Shown here piece after piece: positions 51,570-60,545 of a stretch of DNA of 64,000 nucleotides. This DNA comes from Persicitalea jodogahamensis (GTDB taxonomy: Bacteria; Bacteroidota; Bacteroidia; Cytophagales; Spirosomataceae), in contig NZ_BMXF01000005.1 of the NCBI RefSeq assembly GCF_014651615.1, positions 62,001 through 126,000 of the forward strand, read 5' to 3'. Each line of letters starts with the position of its first letter. The stretch's first letter is position 1. Below the pieces are notes generated by a model. The model saw only the letters and a list, made by a program, of their open reading frames with translations, made no database searches and was not told the origin of the DNA. Made by a program: the position numbers and the translations under genes.

Positions 51570-52547
51570 TTGAAAACAATTCGTTGGGGTATTCTCGCTC
51601 CGGGCCATATCGCCCATAAATTCGCTCAGGACCTCGCCCGCGTCGAAGGGGCAAAACTCATGGCTGTTGCCTCACGTGACCTGGATCGTGCTAAAGAATT
51701 TGCCGAAAAATATGACGCACCCTACGCCTACGGCAACTACGCCGAATTGGCCGACTGCCCCGAACTCGACGTGGTGTACGTCGCCTCGCCGCACGTGGGC
51801 CACCACGCCCACACGCTGCTTTGCCTGAATGCGGGCCTGGCTGTGTTGTGTGAAAAGCCCTTCGGCATGAACCTCGGCCAGGTTGAGGAAATGATCCAGG
51901 CGGCACAAAATAAGAAGGTATTCTTAATGGAAGCGATGTGGAGCCGTTTCATGCCCACAACATTGAAGACCCAGGCACTGATTCGGGAGGGGGTTATCGG
52001 CAAAGTATTGGGCGTGCGCGCCGATTTTGGCTTTAAGGCAATAAAAGACCCCCGCAAGCGGCTTTTCAATAAAGAACTGGGTGGCGGCGCCCTGCTTGAT
52101 ATCGGGATTTATCCGCTTTTTTGGTCGTATGCCATACTGGGCATGCCAAAGACAATCAAGGCATCGGCACTTTTCAGCGACACAGGCGTAGACGCGTCCA
52201 CGGGCATGGTGCTGACCTACGACGCCGATGCCTTCGCTTTCCTAGACTGCACCCTCCTCGCCCGCACCGACTGCGAGGCCATTGTCTACGGTGAGCTGGG
52301 CTGCATCCGTGTCCATAGCCGCTGGCACAACAGCCAGGCCCTCACACTTGAACTACTCGATGCTGAACCTGAGCGCTTCGACTTCGAGCGCGAGGCTCAC
52401 GGCTATAACTACGAAATCGAGTCCGTCGGCCATGCACTCAGCGCGGGCCTGACCGAAAATCCCGACTGGTCGCATCGGGATAGCGTCAACCTGATGACCT
52501 TACTTGATAAAGTGCGCCAGGAAATCGGATTGAATTACGATATATAA
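51570..52547 (+). CDS. Gfo/Idh/MocA oxidoreductase, dihydrodiol dehydrogenase-like
   Basis: A 325-residue NAD(P)-dependent enzyme. Features: IRWGILAPGHIAHKFAQDL (a variant GxGxIA loop with A-P-G), VYVASPHVGHH, VLCEKPFGMN (catalytic EKP), EAMWSRFMPT and GGGALLDIGIYPLFW (in parts). The EAMWSRF motif places it with trans-1,2-dihydrobenzene-1,2-diol or xylose dehydrogenase-type members, but the substrate is unknown. It starts at TTG 51570 (TTG AAA ACA ATT CGT). It may be co-transcribed with folK and is followed 11 nt later by the fused beta-oxidation gene. Confidence 0.85.
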   Translation: MKTIRWGILAPGHIAHKFAQDLARVEGAKLMAVASRDLDRAKEFAEKYDAPYAYGNYAELADCPELDVVYVASPHVGHHAHTLLCLNAGLAVLCEKPFGMNLGQVEEMIQAAQNKKVFLMEAMWSRFMPTTLKTQALIREGVIGKVLGVRADFGFKAIKDPRKRLFNKELGGGALLDIGIYPLFWSYAILGMPKTIKASALFSDTGVDASTGMVLTYDADAFAFLDCTLLARTDCEAIVYGELGCIRVHSRWHNSQALTLELLDAEPERFDFEREAHGYNYEIESVGHALSAGLTENPDWSHRDSVNLMTLLDKVRQEIGLNYDI

Positions 52548-52558
52548 CTTTGAGAAAA

Positions 52559-54688
52559 ATGGAAATTGATTATCAAATAGACCAAAATATTGCCATCATT
52601 TCGTGGAACATGACCACTTCCGCGATGAACGTTATTAACGATACTTCCCTGCCGGAATTCGGCGCTGCCCTAGAAAAAGCTTTCGATGATGCGGCGGTAA
52701 AAGGTATCATAGTTACTTCCGCCAGGCCGGAGTTTATTGCCGGGGCAGATCTGAAAATGATCCTGCGCAACCAGGATCAGGCCCCGAAAGAAATGCTGGA
52801 AGTCTCGATGGGGTTAAACCGACTTTTCCGCCGGATGGAAATTAACGGCAAGCCCATCGTCGCGGCCATCAACGGCACCGTGCTGGGCGGCGGCTATGAG
52901 GTCTGCCTGGCTTGCCACCACCGTATCGCGCTGGACAATCCGAAAACTAAAATCGGTCTGCCCGAAGTGAAGCTAGGCTTATTGCCGGGTGGTGGGGGTA
53001 CCCAGCGGCTGCCGCGCATGATCGGCATTCAGGCTGCTTTGCCGCTAATGCTGGAAGGCCGAGCCGTATCACCCCGCGAAGCGCTGGAAATCGGAATGGT
53101 AGATGAAATAGCGGATTCCCGCGAGGAAATGATCCAGGCCGCCAAGGACTGGATTCTGGCCAATCCGGCACCACTCAAACCCTGGGATGAAGCTAGTGAA
53201 AAGACGGGTAGTATTATTGCGAAGGATAACTACGAAGTACCCGGTGGCGGACCGCAAAGCAATGCCGGGGCGCAAGTCGTTGCGGCGAGCCGGGCAGCGG
53301 TACTGGCTAAAACGCACGGCAACTACCCCGCGCCGCTGGCTATTTTAGCCTGCGTAGAGGAGGGCTTAGCGGTCGACATGGATCAGGCCATCGAAATCGA
53401 GGCTGATTACTTCGTGCAGGTAGCCCGATCCAAGGTAGCGGGCAATCTGATTCGCACCATGTTTCTGGGGCTTAACAAAGCCAACAAAGGGGCGAGTCGT
53501 CCGCCGGGAATCGACAAAACGGAGGTCAAAAAGCTGGGTATCCTGGGCGCGGGGCTGATGGGAGCCGGAATCGCCTACGTATCGGCACTGGCGGGCATCG
53601 AGGTAGTTTTGAAGGATGTAAGCCCGGAAGCCGCCGAAAAGGGCAAGGTATATTCCAGAAAACTACTCGACAAGGCCATTAGTCGCGGTAACATGGATGA
53701 AGCGAAAGCGGCAGCTATTCTGGATTTCATTCAACCTACCGCCGAAAATGCTGATTTACTAGGCTGCGACCTGATCATCGAGGCGGTTTTCGAGAACCGT
53801 GAGGTCAAGGCGCAAGTCATCGGCGAGGCCGAGCCAATGTTGGCCGCCAACGGCGTTTTCGGGTCGAATACCTCGACGCTACCTATCACTGGCCTGGCGG
53901 CTTTGTCGAAGAACCCCGGAAACTTCGTCGGCATCCATTTCTTTTCTCCGGTGGACAAGATGCAGTTGGTGGAGTTGATTGTGGGTGAAAAAACGAGCGA
54001 CTACGCGCTGGCGGTGGCCATCGACTACGTGCGCAAAATCCGAAAAACACCCATTGTTGTCAACGACTCGCGCGGTTTCTACACTTCCCGTTGCTTCATT
54101 TCTTATGCTTCGGAAGGAATGGAACTACTGAAAGACGGCGTCGATCCGGTTCTGATCGAAGAGGCCGCAAGGCAAGCCGGGATGCCCGTCGGTCCGCTGG
54201 CAGTTACGGATGAGGTGGCCCTGGATTTAGTCTATAAAATTGCCTCTCAATCAATCGCCGACGGCGCCTCGACCGAATCCGATACCAGTTATCAGGTAAG
54301 TAAGAAGTTTGTGGAACTGGGGCGCATGGGCAAGAAATCCAGAGCTGGATTTTATGAATATCCCGAAAACGACACCAAGTACCCCTGGCCTGGCCTGGCG
54401 GATATTTTTCCGCTGGCCGACGCGCAGCCAGACATTGAGGAAGTCAAAAAACGATTATTATACCGCCAGGCGCTGGAAGCCCTGCGCTGTTATGAAGAAG
54501 GCGTCATTCGCACGAAGCTAGATGCTGACCTAGGCTCCATCCTGGCCTGGGGCTTCCCTGCTTACACGGGCGGTACATTGTCTTTCTTTGATTTTGTGGG
54601 GACAGAGGAATTTGTGAAAGAATGCGGTCGGCTGGCCGAAGCCTATGGCGAGCGGTTTGTGGCACCAGCTTCCGACATGTTACAATAA
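52559..54688 (+). CDS. Fused enoyl-CoA hydratase/3-hydroxyacyl-CoA dehydrogenase (FadB/FadJ-like)
   Basis: A 709-residue beta-oxidation multi-enzyme. The N-terminal crotonase part has ARPEFIAGADLKMI, the oxyanion loop AINGTVLGGGYEVCLACHHRIAL and GLPEVKLGLLPGGGGTQRLPR with the catalytic Glu (parts). The middle Rossmann domain has LGILGAGLMGAGIAYV and the C-terminal dehydrogenase has HFFSPVDKMQLVELI and SRGFYTSR. Two reaction steps, hydration and NAD-dependent oxidation, are joined. The ATG at 52559 (MEIDYQIDQN) is preferred over the TTG three codons earlier. A thiolase is not adjacent. Confidence 0.92.
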   Translation: MEIDYQIDQNIAIISWNMTTSAMNVINDTSLPEFGAALEKAFDDAAVKGIIVTSARPEFIAGADLKMILRNQDQAPKEMLEVSMGLNRLFRRMEINGKPIVAAINGTVLGGGYEVCLACHHRIALDNPKTKIGLPEVKLGLLPGGGGTQRLPRMIGIQAALPLMLEGRAVSPREALEIGMVDEIADSREEMIQAAKDWILANPAPLKPWDEASEKTGSIIAKDNYEVPGGGPQSNAGAQVVAASRAAVLAKTHGNYPAPLAILACVEEGLAVDMDQAIEIEADYFVQVARSKVAGNLIRTMFLGLNKANKGASRPPGIDKTEVKKLGILGAGLMGAGIAYVSALAGIEVVLKDVSPEAAEKGKVYSRKLLDKAISRGNMDEAKAAAILDFIQPTAENADLLGCDLIIEAVFENREVKAQVIGEAEPMLAANGVFGSNTSTLPITGLAALSKNPGNFVGIHFFSPVDKMQLVELIVGEKTSDYALAVAIDYVRKIRKTPIVVNDSRGFYTSRCFISYASEGMELLKDGVDPVLIEEAARQAGMPVGPLAVTDEVALDLVYKIASQSIADGASTESDTSYQVSKKFVELGRMGKKSRAGFYEYPENDTKYPWPGLADIFPLADAQPDIEEVKKRLLYRQALEALRCYEEGVIRTKLDADLGSILAWGFPAYTGGTLSFFDFVGTEEFVKECGRLAEAYGERFVAPASDMLQ

Positions 54689-54760
54689 GCCTGTGGCAAA
54701 ACGGCCGATCCACTAGTGCACCAGCCTGACCGCACCACAAAAAATACCGGAAATCAGGTA

Positions 54761-54791
54761 TTGGGTAAGAGTGAAAATGGCCTCTACTTTG
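54761..54791 (+). promoter_or_regulatory. Candidate promoter of the LytTR gene
   Basis: TTG (54761-54763) and TACTTTG (54785-54791) are spaced 21 nt, close to the Bacteroidota -33/-7 pattern. They lie 38 nt before the ATG at 54829. Confidence 0.3.
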
Positions 54792-54828
54792 CAACGTGCA
54801 AGCCTTACAACGCTGGCACCTCCCAGAG

Positions 54829-55155
54829 ATGAACACCATATTGCCACTCCCTCATCTCCACTTCAAGCACCACTTGCCCTTTCCCGTCCAGGACGTCTTG
54901 CGCCTGGACGGAAAGCGCAATTATACAGTCTTTTCTCTTACGGACGGCACTCAGTTTCTCTCTTCCCGAAGTCTGGGAATCTACGAAACTATTTTCCCTG
55001 AATCATTCCTCCGCATTCACAAAAGCTGCATCATCAACCGGGATTTTTTACAAAACCTTAAAGACGACGAACACATAGCCGTGCTGACCGATGGCAGCGA
55101 GGTAAGCGTATCACGCCGTCGCTGGGCAGAAGTGAAGCAAATCCTGACGGACTGA
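54829..55155 (+). CDS. Stand-alone LytTR DNA-binding regulator
   Basis: A 108-residue protein consisting almost only of a LytTR domain: VLRLDGKRNYTVFSLTDGTQFLSSRSLGIYE (parts), then FLRIHKSCIINRDFLQNL, and the closing VSVSRRRWAEVKQIL. The HKSxIIN core is the usual signature. No receiver domain precedes it, in contrast to AlgR/AgrA proteins, so control may be by a partner or by abundance. I use ATG 54829; a GTG at 54796 would add 11 residues. It is transcribed alone, 140 bp after the FadB-like gene. Confidence 0.88.
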   Translation: MNTILPLPHLHFKHHLPFPVQDVLRLDGKRNYTVFSLTDGTQFLSSRSLGIYETIFPESFLRIHKSCIINRDFLQNLKDDEHIAVLTDGSEVSVSRRRWAEVKQILTD

Positions 55156-55229
55156 CTTTTCCAACTTTTTGTCTGTAGTGGGTAGTGCGGCCTGTTTACC
55201 TCAAAAAAGACAAGCTGACTCGTAAGTGG

Positions 55230-55922
55230 TTATTGTCCGGCACTGGCCCGCCTCTCGGGACGGAAGTACCCGTAGATCAACAACACCAACGAGATAAGAC
55301 CCAGCACGAAGCCCGCAACGACATCCGTGAACCAATGGTCGCCGAGATAAACGCGGGAAAAAGGTACCGAAAGGATGAGGAGCAGGCTGAAGCTGCCCAC
55401 CGTCCACCGGATGAGCGATGGAATCTGACGAAGCCGGAATAACAGAAAGATCAGGAAACCAAAAAAGGCCACGTAGAACGTAGTGTGCCCGCTGGGGAAA
55501 CTCTGATTCTCTGCTTTACTTACAATCCGCACCAAATCTTCGGTGGGCCGGGGGCGGTTGACCAGCACTTTTATGCCAAAGGCCACAACGGAAGACAGCA
55601 TCGTCAGCATCATAAATAAGGCTTCACGGCGAAAACGCATTAGCAGAAACGCCAGTGCCGTGCCCACAGCCATAGAAATGGCTACCCACCGAGTTCCGAA
55701 CCAACTCACGAATTTCATGAGCATATCGAGCAGAGGGGAATGGTCTTCCTGTAATTCCTCCGAAAATTCAAGGTCGATGAATGTCGTGGGCAGTAAAGCC
55801 ACAAAGGCGGTCAGCAGCAGAAAGAGCAGGGCAAGTCCCGAAACAATGTAAATAGCCTTTTTACGACTATTCAGAAAATCCAGGTACTCCAGGTACTTAA
55901 GAATGTTCATCAGTTTTAACAT
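55230..55922 (-). CDS. PAP2-family membrane phosphatase
   Basis: A 230-residue protein with about six helices and the three PAP2 catalytic motifs: KVLVNRPRP (K-x6-RP), SFPSGHTTFY (PSGH) and SRVYLGDHWFTDV (SR-x5-H-x3-D). It should remove a phosphate from lipid phosphates such as undecaprenyl pyrophosphate or phosphatidic acid at the periplasmic side. The ATG at 55922 overlaps araD by 7 nt (ATGTTAA); a second ATG at 55910 is also possible. The link with araD looks accidental in function but real in transcription. Confidence 0.92.
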   Translation of the reverse strand: MLKLMNILKYLEYLDFLNSRKKAIYIVSGLALLFLLLTAFVALLPTTFIDLEFSEELQEDHSPLLDMLMKFVSWFGTRWVAISMAVGTALAFLLMRFRREALFMMLTMLSSVVAFGIKVLVNRPRPTEDLVRIVSKAENQSFPSGHTTFYVAFFGFLIFLLFRLRQIPSLIRWTVGSFSLLLILSVPFSRVYLGDHWFTDVVAGFVLGLISLVLLIYGYFRPERRASAGQ

Positions 55923-56614
55923 CCCTGTCCGTAGTAAGCGTTCTCGCCGTGCTTGCGCTCGAAGTGCTTCCGGCGCAACGTGTCTTTCAGCACCGCCGTA
56001 TCGGCGTTGATCTGTAATGTCAAATGCGCCATGCGGGCGACTTCTTCCAGCACGGCGGCGTTATACACCGACTTGGCCGCATCTTTCCCCCACACAAAGG
56101 GGCCGTGGTTTTGTAAAAGTACCATCTCTACTTCCCGATGCGAAATCCCTTTTTCCCGGAAGCAGCCGATAATCTGGTGACCCGTTTCGTGTTCGTAGTC
56201 TCCCTGAATCATTTCGTCGGTCAGCACCGGAGCGCAGGGGATGTCGTGGTGGGTATGGTCGGCGTGAGTGGTGCCAAATATGGGAATGTCACGCCCCGCC
56301 TGCGCCCAGGCCACGGCATAGGTGCTGTGCGTGTGCGTGATTCCCCCGATGTCGGCCCAGGTTTTGTACAACAAGGCGTGGGTTTTGGTATCGGAAGAGG
56401 GGCGCATTTTACCCGACACGACCCGAGCGTCATAATCAACGATAACGATATCATCCGGCTTCAGATCGTCATAAGCCACTCCGCTGGGCTTGATTGCAAA
56501 AACCGCCCGGTCGCGGTCTACAGCACTCACATTGCCAAAGGTGAACAGCACCAAACCAAGCTTGGGCAGCTGCATATTGGCTTCGTAAGCTTCTTCCTGG
56601 ATAGTTTTATACAT
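55916..56614 (-). CDS. araD: L-ribulose-5-phosphate 4-epimerase
   Basis: A 232-residue class II aldolase-fold enzyme that converts L-ribulose-5-phosphate to D-xylulose-5-phosphate in arabinose use. Markers: FTFGNVSAVDRDR, IKPSGVAYDDL, MRPSSDTKTHALLYK, then the zinc ligands in GGITHTHSTYAVAWAQAG (THTH) and a further His in LLQNHGPFVWG. Length and start are standard. No araA or araB is next to it, so it is a detached pathway gene. It runs into the PAP2 gene and is divergent from the small gene at 56789. Confidence 0.93.
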   Translation of the reverse strand: MYKTIQEEAYEANMQLPKLGLVLFTFGNVSAVDRDRAVFAIKPSGVAYDDLKPDDIVIVDYDARVVSGKMRPSSDTKTHALLYKTWADIGGITHTHSTYAVAWAQAGRDIPIFGTTHADHTHHDIPCAPVLTDEMIQGDYEHETGHQIIGCFREKGISHREVEMVLLQNHGPFVWGKDAAKSVYNAAVLEEVARMAHLTLQINADTAVLKDTLRRKHFERKHGENAYYGQGC

Positions 56615-56788
56615 AAAAATATAAGCCGATGTGTCTACCGATTGTCCGAGAGAATCCTTTCGATTGGCTCAAGATTGTGGTGTCTGCAGTTGGTCTTGGA
56701 ATGATTTTTTAAGACTTCAGGCAGTAGGAAAGGTTGGCAAAAGAGCCTTTCGCCAGAACCCGATTTCTTTGAACCAGACCCAAAACTA

Positions 56789-57034
56789 ATGGAATTGACC
56801 ATAAAAGACCCAAAAGACGGGCAAGAAATGAAACTGGATGTAGAACCCGAGATGTACGGCGATGAGCAGGGATTACGAGTGATTTTTCCCGAAAAAGATT
56901 CGTTCGTGATGGTATACCGCAATGAAGCGTGGGAAGTAGTGGACGAAGAGTTCGTCAATCCTGAGCTGGTGGAAATCATCGGGAAGGGCCTGCACCCAAG
57001 GGCACATTACGTTTCCAATTCTAATCCCACCTGA
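56789..57034 (+). CDS. Small acidic protein, unknown
   Basis: An 81-residue soluble protein beginning MELTIKDPKDGQEMKLDVEPE, rich in Glu and Asp with a few aromatic residues (FVMVYRNEAWEVVDEEFV). It has no signal peptide or helix in the membrane. It looks like a compact alpha/beta domain and I do not recognise a family. The clean ATG, a terminator 24 bp downstream and the coding-like base pattern support it as a real gene. It may start a unit of its own, divergent from araD. Confidence 0.65.
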   Translation: MELTIKDPKDGQEMKLDVEPEMYGDEQGLRVIFPEKDSFVMVYRNEAWEVVDEEFVNPELVEIIGKGLHPRAHYVSNSNPT

Positions 57035-57057
57035 TTTTATCATATATCCCACCCTGC

Positions 57058-57089
57058 GAAAGCCCGTAAACGATTGTTTGCGGGCTTTC
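57058..57089 (+). terminator. Terminator after the small acidic protein gene
   Basis: A 14-bp stem (GAAAGCCCGTAAAC / GTTTGCGGGCTTTC, one mismatch) with loop GATT, followed by TGATTCTT. It separates the small gene from mqo. Confidence 0.8.
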
Positions 57090-57129
57090 TGATTCTTGAA
57101 AACTCTCACCCGTCCATCATCAATCAAAA

Positions 57130-58650
57130 ATGCCTGACTACAATGAAAATCCCGACATCGTCCTGATTGGCGCAGGGATCATGAGTGCCACCCTCGGGAT
57201 GCTGCTGAAAGAACTCGACCCCTCGCTGACCATCGAAATCATCGAGCGCCTCGACCACGCCGCCGCCGAAAGCTCCGACGCCTGGAACAACGCCGGAACG
57301 GGTCACTCGGCTTTTTGTGAGCTCAACTACACGCCGCAACGGCCCGACGGCTCGGTAGATATCACTAAGGCCATCAGGATTGCAGAATCCTTCGAGCAGT
57401 CGCGGCAATTCTGGGCGTTTCTTACCCAGCACGAGTTCGTAGAATTGCCCAATACTTTTATCCGTTCCATTCCTCACATGAGTTTCGTCTGGGGCGGTGA
57501 CAATGTCGAGTTCCTAAAAAAGCGTTTCGAGGCCATGCAGCAGTCGGTGCTGTTCCAGGAAATGCAATACTCCGAAGATCACCAGCAACTCGTTGACTGG
57601 ATGCCGCTGATTATGCAGGGCCGTGATCCGGCCCAAAAGGTCGCGGCAACCTACATGCCGCTCGGCACCGATGTGAACTTCGGCGCCCTGACCCGCGCCA
57701 TGTTTCATTGCCTGAGAGAGATGGAGGGCGTCACCCTGCATTTTAATGAGGAGGTCCATGACCTGGATCGCGCGGCGAACCGTCGGGAGAAAGACAAACG
57801 ATGGAAAGTGAGCGTCAGGAACCGCGATACGCGCGAGCGGCGGAAAATCTACGCCAAATTCGTTTTCATCGGAGCGGGCGGCGGTTCGCTGCCCTTGCTT
57901 CTAAAATCCGGCATACCCGAAGGACGCGGCTACGGCGGCTTCCCGGTGAGCGGACAGTGGCTGCGCTGCACCAATCCCGACGTCATCGCCCGGCACCACG
58001 CCAAAGTGTACGGCAAAGCCGAGGTTGGTTCGCCGCCCATGTCAGTACCCCACCTCGACAGCCGGATGATCAAAGGCAAGCAGGAACTACTCTTCGGTCC
58101 GTACGCTGGTTTTTCTACCAAGTTTTTGAAAAAAGGGTCTTTCTTCGACCTGCCTTTTTCGGTCAACCTCAGGAACATCCGCCCCATGATCGCGGCCGGG
58201 CTGCATAATATTCCTTTAACAAAGTACCTCATCGAGCAAGTACGACAGTCGCCCGATGAGCGGCTGGATGCCCTGGAAAAGTACTACCCCGAAGCCAAAC
58301 TTGACGATTGGGAACTCGAGATAGCCGGGCAGCGCGTGCAGGTCATCAAGCACGACGAAGAGGAGGGTGGCATTCTGGAATTCGGCACCGAGGTGGTCAG
58401 CTCCGCCGACGGCAGCCTTGCCGCCCTGCTGGGAGCGTCGCCGGGAGCTTCTACAGCGGTGTCTATCATGCTGGGTTTGCTGGAACGCTGCTTTCCCGAG
58501 CAATTACGTACCGAAGCCTGGCAGCAAAAGTTGAGGGAAATGATTCCTTCCTACGGGCAGTCGTTGGGCGATGACCCGGCGCTATGCCGGGAAGTGCGAA
58601 AAATGACGAGTAAAGTACTTGATTTAGCAGAAGCAGAACAATTCAGTTAA
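57130..58650 (+). CDS. mqo: Malate:quinone oxidoreductase
   Basis: A 506-residue FAD enzyme that oxidises malate to oxaloacetate and passes electrons to (mena)quinone at the inner membrane. Landmarks: DIVLIGAGIMSATLGMLLKEL (FAD loop), DAWNNAGTGHSAFCELNYTP (in parts, substrate loop), FVFIGAGGGSLPLLLKSGIPE, GFPVSGQWLRC and a late ASPGASTAVSIML. Length and start fit the family. It is followed 27 nt later by an isoaspartyl peptidase gene on the same strand. Confidence 0.96.
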   Translation: MPDYNENPDIVLIGAGIMSATLGMLLKELDPSLTIEIIERLDHAAAESSDAWNNAGTGHSAFCELNYTPQRPDGSVDITKAIRIAESFEQSRQFWAFLTQHEFVELPNTFIRSIPHMSFVWGGDNVEFLKKRFEAMQQSVLFQEMQYSEDHQQLVDWMPLIMQGRDPAQKVAATYMPLGTDVNFGALTRAMFHCLREMEGVTLHFNEEVHDLDRAANRREKDKRWKVSVRNRDTRERRKIYAKFVFIGAGGGSLPLLLKSGIPEGRGYGGFPVSGQWLRCTNPDVIARHHAKVYGKAEVGSPPMSVPHLDSRMIKGKQELLFGPYAGFSTKFLKKGSFFDLPFSVNLRNIRPMIAAGLHNIPLTKYLIEQVRQSPDERLDALEKYYPEAKLDDWELEIAGQRVQVIKHDEEEGGILEFGTEVVSSADGSLAALLGASPGASTAVSIMLGLLERCFPEQLRTEAWQQKLREMIPSYGQSLGDDPALCREVRKMTSKVLDLAEAEQFS

Positions 58651-58677
58651 TCGGCCCGCTTTTCTAAACTACCCCAT

Positions 58678-59577
58678 ATGTTCACTATTGCCATTCATGG
58701 AGGTTCCTGCTGGATTGATCCATCGGAAATTACTGATAGTCAGAGAACAGTCTATTTCAACGTCCTGAAAGAAGCACTGAATATGGGCTACGCTATTCTG
58801 GCCAATGGAGGCACTTCGCTGGATGCGGTGGAAAAAGCCGTTGCGACGCTGGAAGACAACCCGCTCTTCAACGCCGGGCGGGGATCAGCCTTTAACCACG
58901 ACGGGTTTCACGAAATGGATGCTGCTCTCATGTGCGGCCATACGCTGCGAGCGGGCGCCATGGCCGGCGTCAGGAACGTCCGCAACCCCATTCAGGCAGC
59001 CCGAGCCGTTATGGAGAAGACCCAAAACGTCCTGCTCACGGGATCAGGTGCTGAAACGTTCGCCCGCGAGCAAGGCATTCTTTTTGAGGATGATCCTTAC
59101 TTTTATAATCATGATCGCTACCAGGAGCTCCTGAAAGCCCAAGAACAAATGCCCGCCCGGAATGTTGGTAAAGGAACGGTGGGGGCCGTAGCTCTTGACC
59201 GAGCGGGGCACCTGGCAGCCGCCACTTCTACGGGCGGCTTTCCCAACAAACACTACGGCCGCGTAGGCGACAGTCCTATTATTGGCAGTGGTACTTACGC
59301 CAACGACCGCGCCTGTGCGGTGTCCTGCACGGGCGACGGCGAGTACTTTTTGCGGGCCGTCGCGGCCTATGATGTGTTTTGCTTAATAGATTACAAAGGA
59401 TTATCATTGCGAGAGGCCTGCGCCACCGTCATTCATGACAAAATCGGAAAGGCAGGTGGAAAGGGTGGGATGATCGCCGTGGACTGCCATGGCAACGCTG
59501 AGCTTGTTTTTAACTGCGATGTGCTGTTCCGGGCCTGGAAAAACGAACGAGGCGAAGGCGAAACTGCAATACTATGA
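58678..59577 (+). CDS. Isoaspartyl peptidase/L-asparaginase (Ntn-hydrolase)
   Basis: A 299-residue enzyme made as a precursor that cuts itself before T167 in NVGKGTVGAVALD. The new N-terminal Thr is the nucleophile that hydrolyses beta-aspartyl peptides and asparagine. It shows FTIAIHGGSCW, LEDNPLFNAGRGSAFNHDG and STGGFPNKHYGRVGDSPIIGSGTYA (parts; with R and D for substrate). No signal peptide is seen, so it is cytoplasmic. The last base overlaps the lytic transglycosylase gene by 4 nt (ATGA). Confidence 0.93.
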   Translation: MFTIAIHGGSCWIDPSEITDSQRTVYFNVLKEALNMGYAILANGGTSLDAVEKAVATLEDNPLFNAGRGSAFNHDGFHEMDAALMCGHTLRAGAMAGVRNVRNPIQAARAVMEKTQNVLLTGSGAETFAREQGILFEDDPYFYNHDRYQELLKAQEQMPARNVGKGTVGAVALDRAGHLAAATSTGGFPNKHYGRVGDSPIIGSGTYANDRACAVSCTGDGEYFLRAVAAYDVFCLIDYKGLSLREACATVIHDKIGKAGGKGGMIAVDCHGNAELVFNCDVLFRAWKNERGEGETAIL

Positions 59578-60533
59578 TCAACATGACCCGATATATTTTA
59601 TTCTTCAACCTGCTGCTTTGCTACGGATGCCAATCGCAGGATGCCACCCCTCCGGCAGCAGAGAGCGAACGGCTTCCCTTTGCGGAACGCACGGCTATCT
59701 ACCCGGTCGATGGCGCACCGCAGCACGTATCGATGCCTCCCCTTCCCGATACGCTCACTTTCGCGGGCGAGCGCGTGCCGCTGGACCGCGACGACGTGCG
59801 GGAAGGTCTCGAACGCGAACTCGTGGTGAACACCTTCGGGCATTCGCGCACCATTTTTATCATGAAAAACATTGAACGCTGGCGACCTTTGATCGAGAAG
59901 ACGCTGCGCGACAATGACGTCCCGACCGACTTCATCTACCTGGCCGTGGCCGAAAGCGAGTTCGAAAACACAGCGCAATCGCCCGCCGGAGCAGTGGGAA
60001 TGTGGCAATTCATGGCCCCCACGGCCCGCGACTACGGTCTGCATATCGATGCTGACGTGGATATGCGCCGCGACCCCAAGCTAGCCACCGAAGCCGCCGC
60101 CCGCTACCTCAAATGGGCCCAAGTGCGCCTCAAGAGCTGGCCGCTGGTCGCGACTTCCTACAACAAAGGGCTGACGGGTACACAGAATGTGCTGAAGTAC
60201 CAGCAGACGGATAATTTCTGGGACTTGTACCTAAATAGTGAGACCGCCCGCTATTTCTACCGCATCCTTTCCTTTAAGGTTATTCTGGAAAACCCGGAGG
60301 CATACGGCTACTTCCTTAATCCCGAAGAACAGTATAGCCCCCATCAATTCAAGATGGTAAAGGTGGAGCGCGACACGGACCTCATCGCTTTTGCCAAAGA
60401 AAATAATACTACTTACCGGGAGTTAAGAAGACTCAATCCCTGGTTCAATAACACGACAGACTACCGCCTGCGGGTACCTGCCAATTTCAGCTACGAGATA
60501 AGGGTACCTGAACGGGAGACAAAAGCGAAATGA
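59574..60533 (+). CDS. Lytic transglycosylase lipoprotein with LysM-like end (MltD type)
   Basis: A 319-residue protein with a lipobox ending LLCYGC (Cys19), so it should be anchored in the outer membrane. The SLT domain (about 105-235) has LAVAESEFENTAQSPAGAVGMWQFM (parts; E127 catalytic), then ATSYNKGLTGTQNVL. The C-terminus (about 265-312) fits one LysM repeat: LIAFAKENNTTYRELRRLNPWF with a closing RLRVPANFSYEIRVP. It cuts glycan strands of peptidoglycan, leaving 1,6-anhydro ends. The start overlaps the peptidase gene by 4 nt; a second Met three codons on is possible. Confidence 0.92.
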   Translation: MINMTRYILFFNLLLCYGCQSQDATPPAAESERLPFAERTAIYPVDGAPQHVSMPPLPDTLTFAGERVPLDRDDVREGLERELVVNTFGHSRTIFIMKNIERWRPLIEKTLRDNDVPTDFIYLAVAESEFENTAQSPAGAVGMWQFMAPTARDYGLHIDADVDMRRDPKLATEAAARYLKWAQVRLKSWPLVATSYNKGLTGTQNVLKYQQTDNFWDLYLNSETARYFYRILSFKVILENPEAYGYFLNPEEQYSPHQFKMVKVERDTDLIAFAKENNTTYRELRRLNPWFNNTTDYRLRVPANFSYEIRVPERETKAK

Positions 60534-60545
60534 AAGCCGCCGGCC

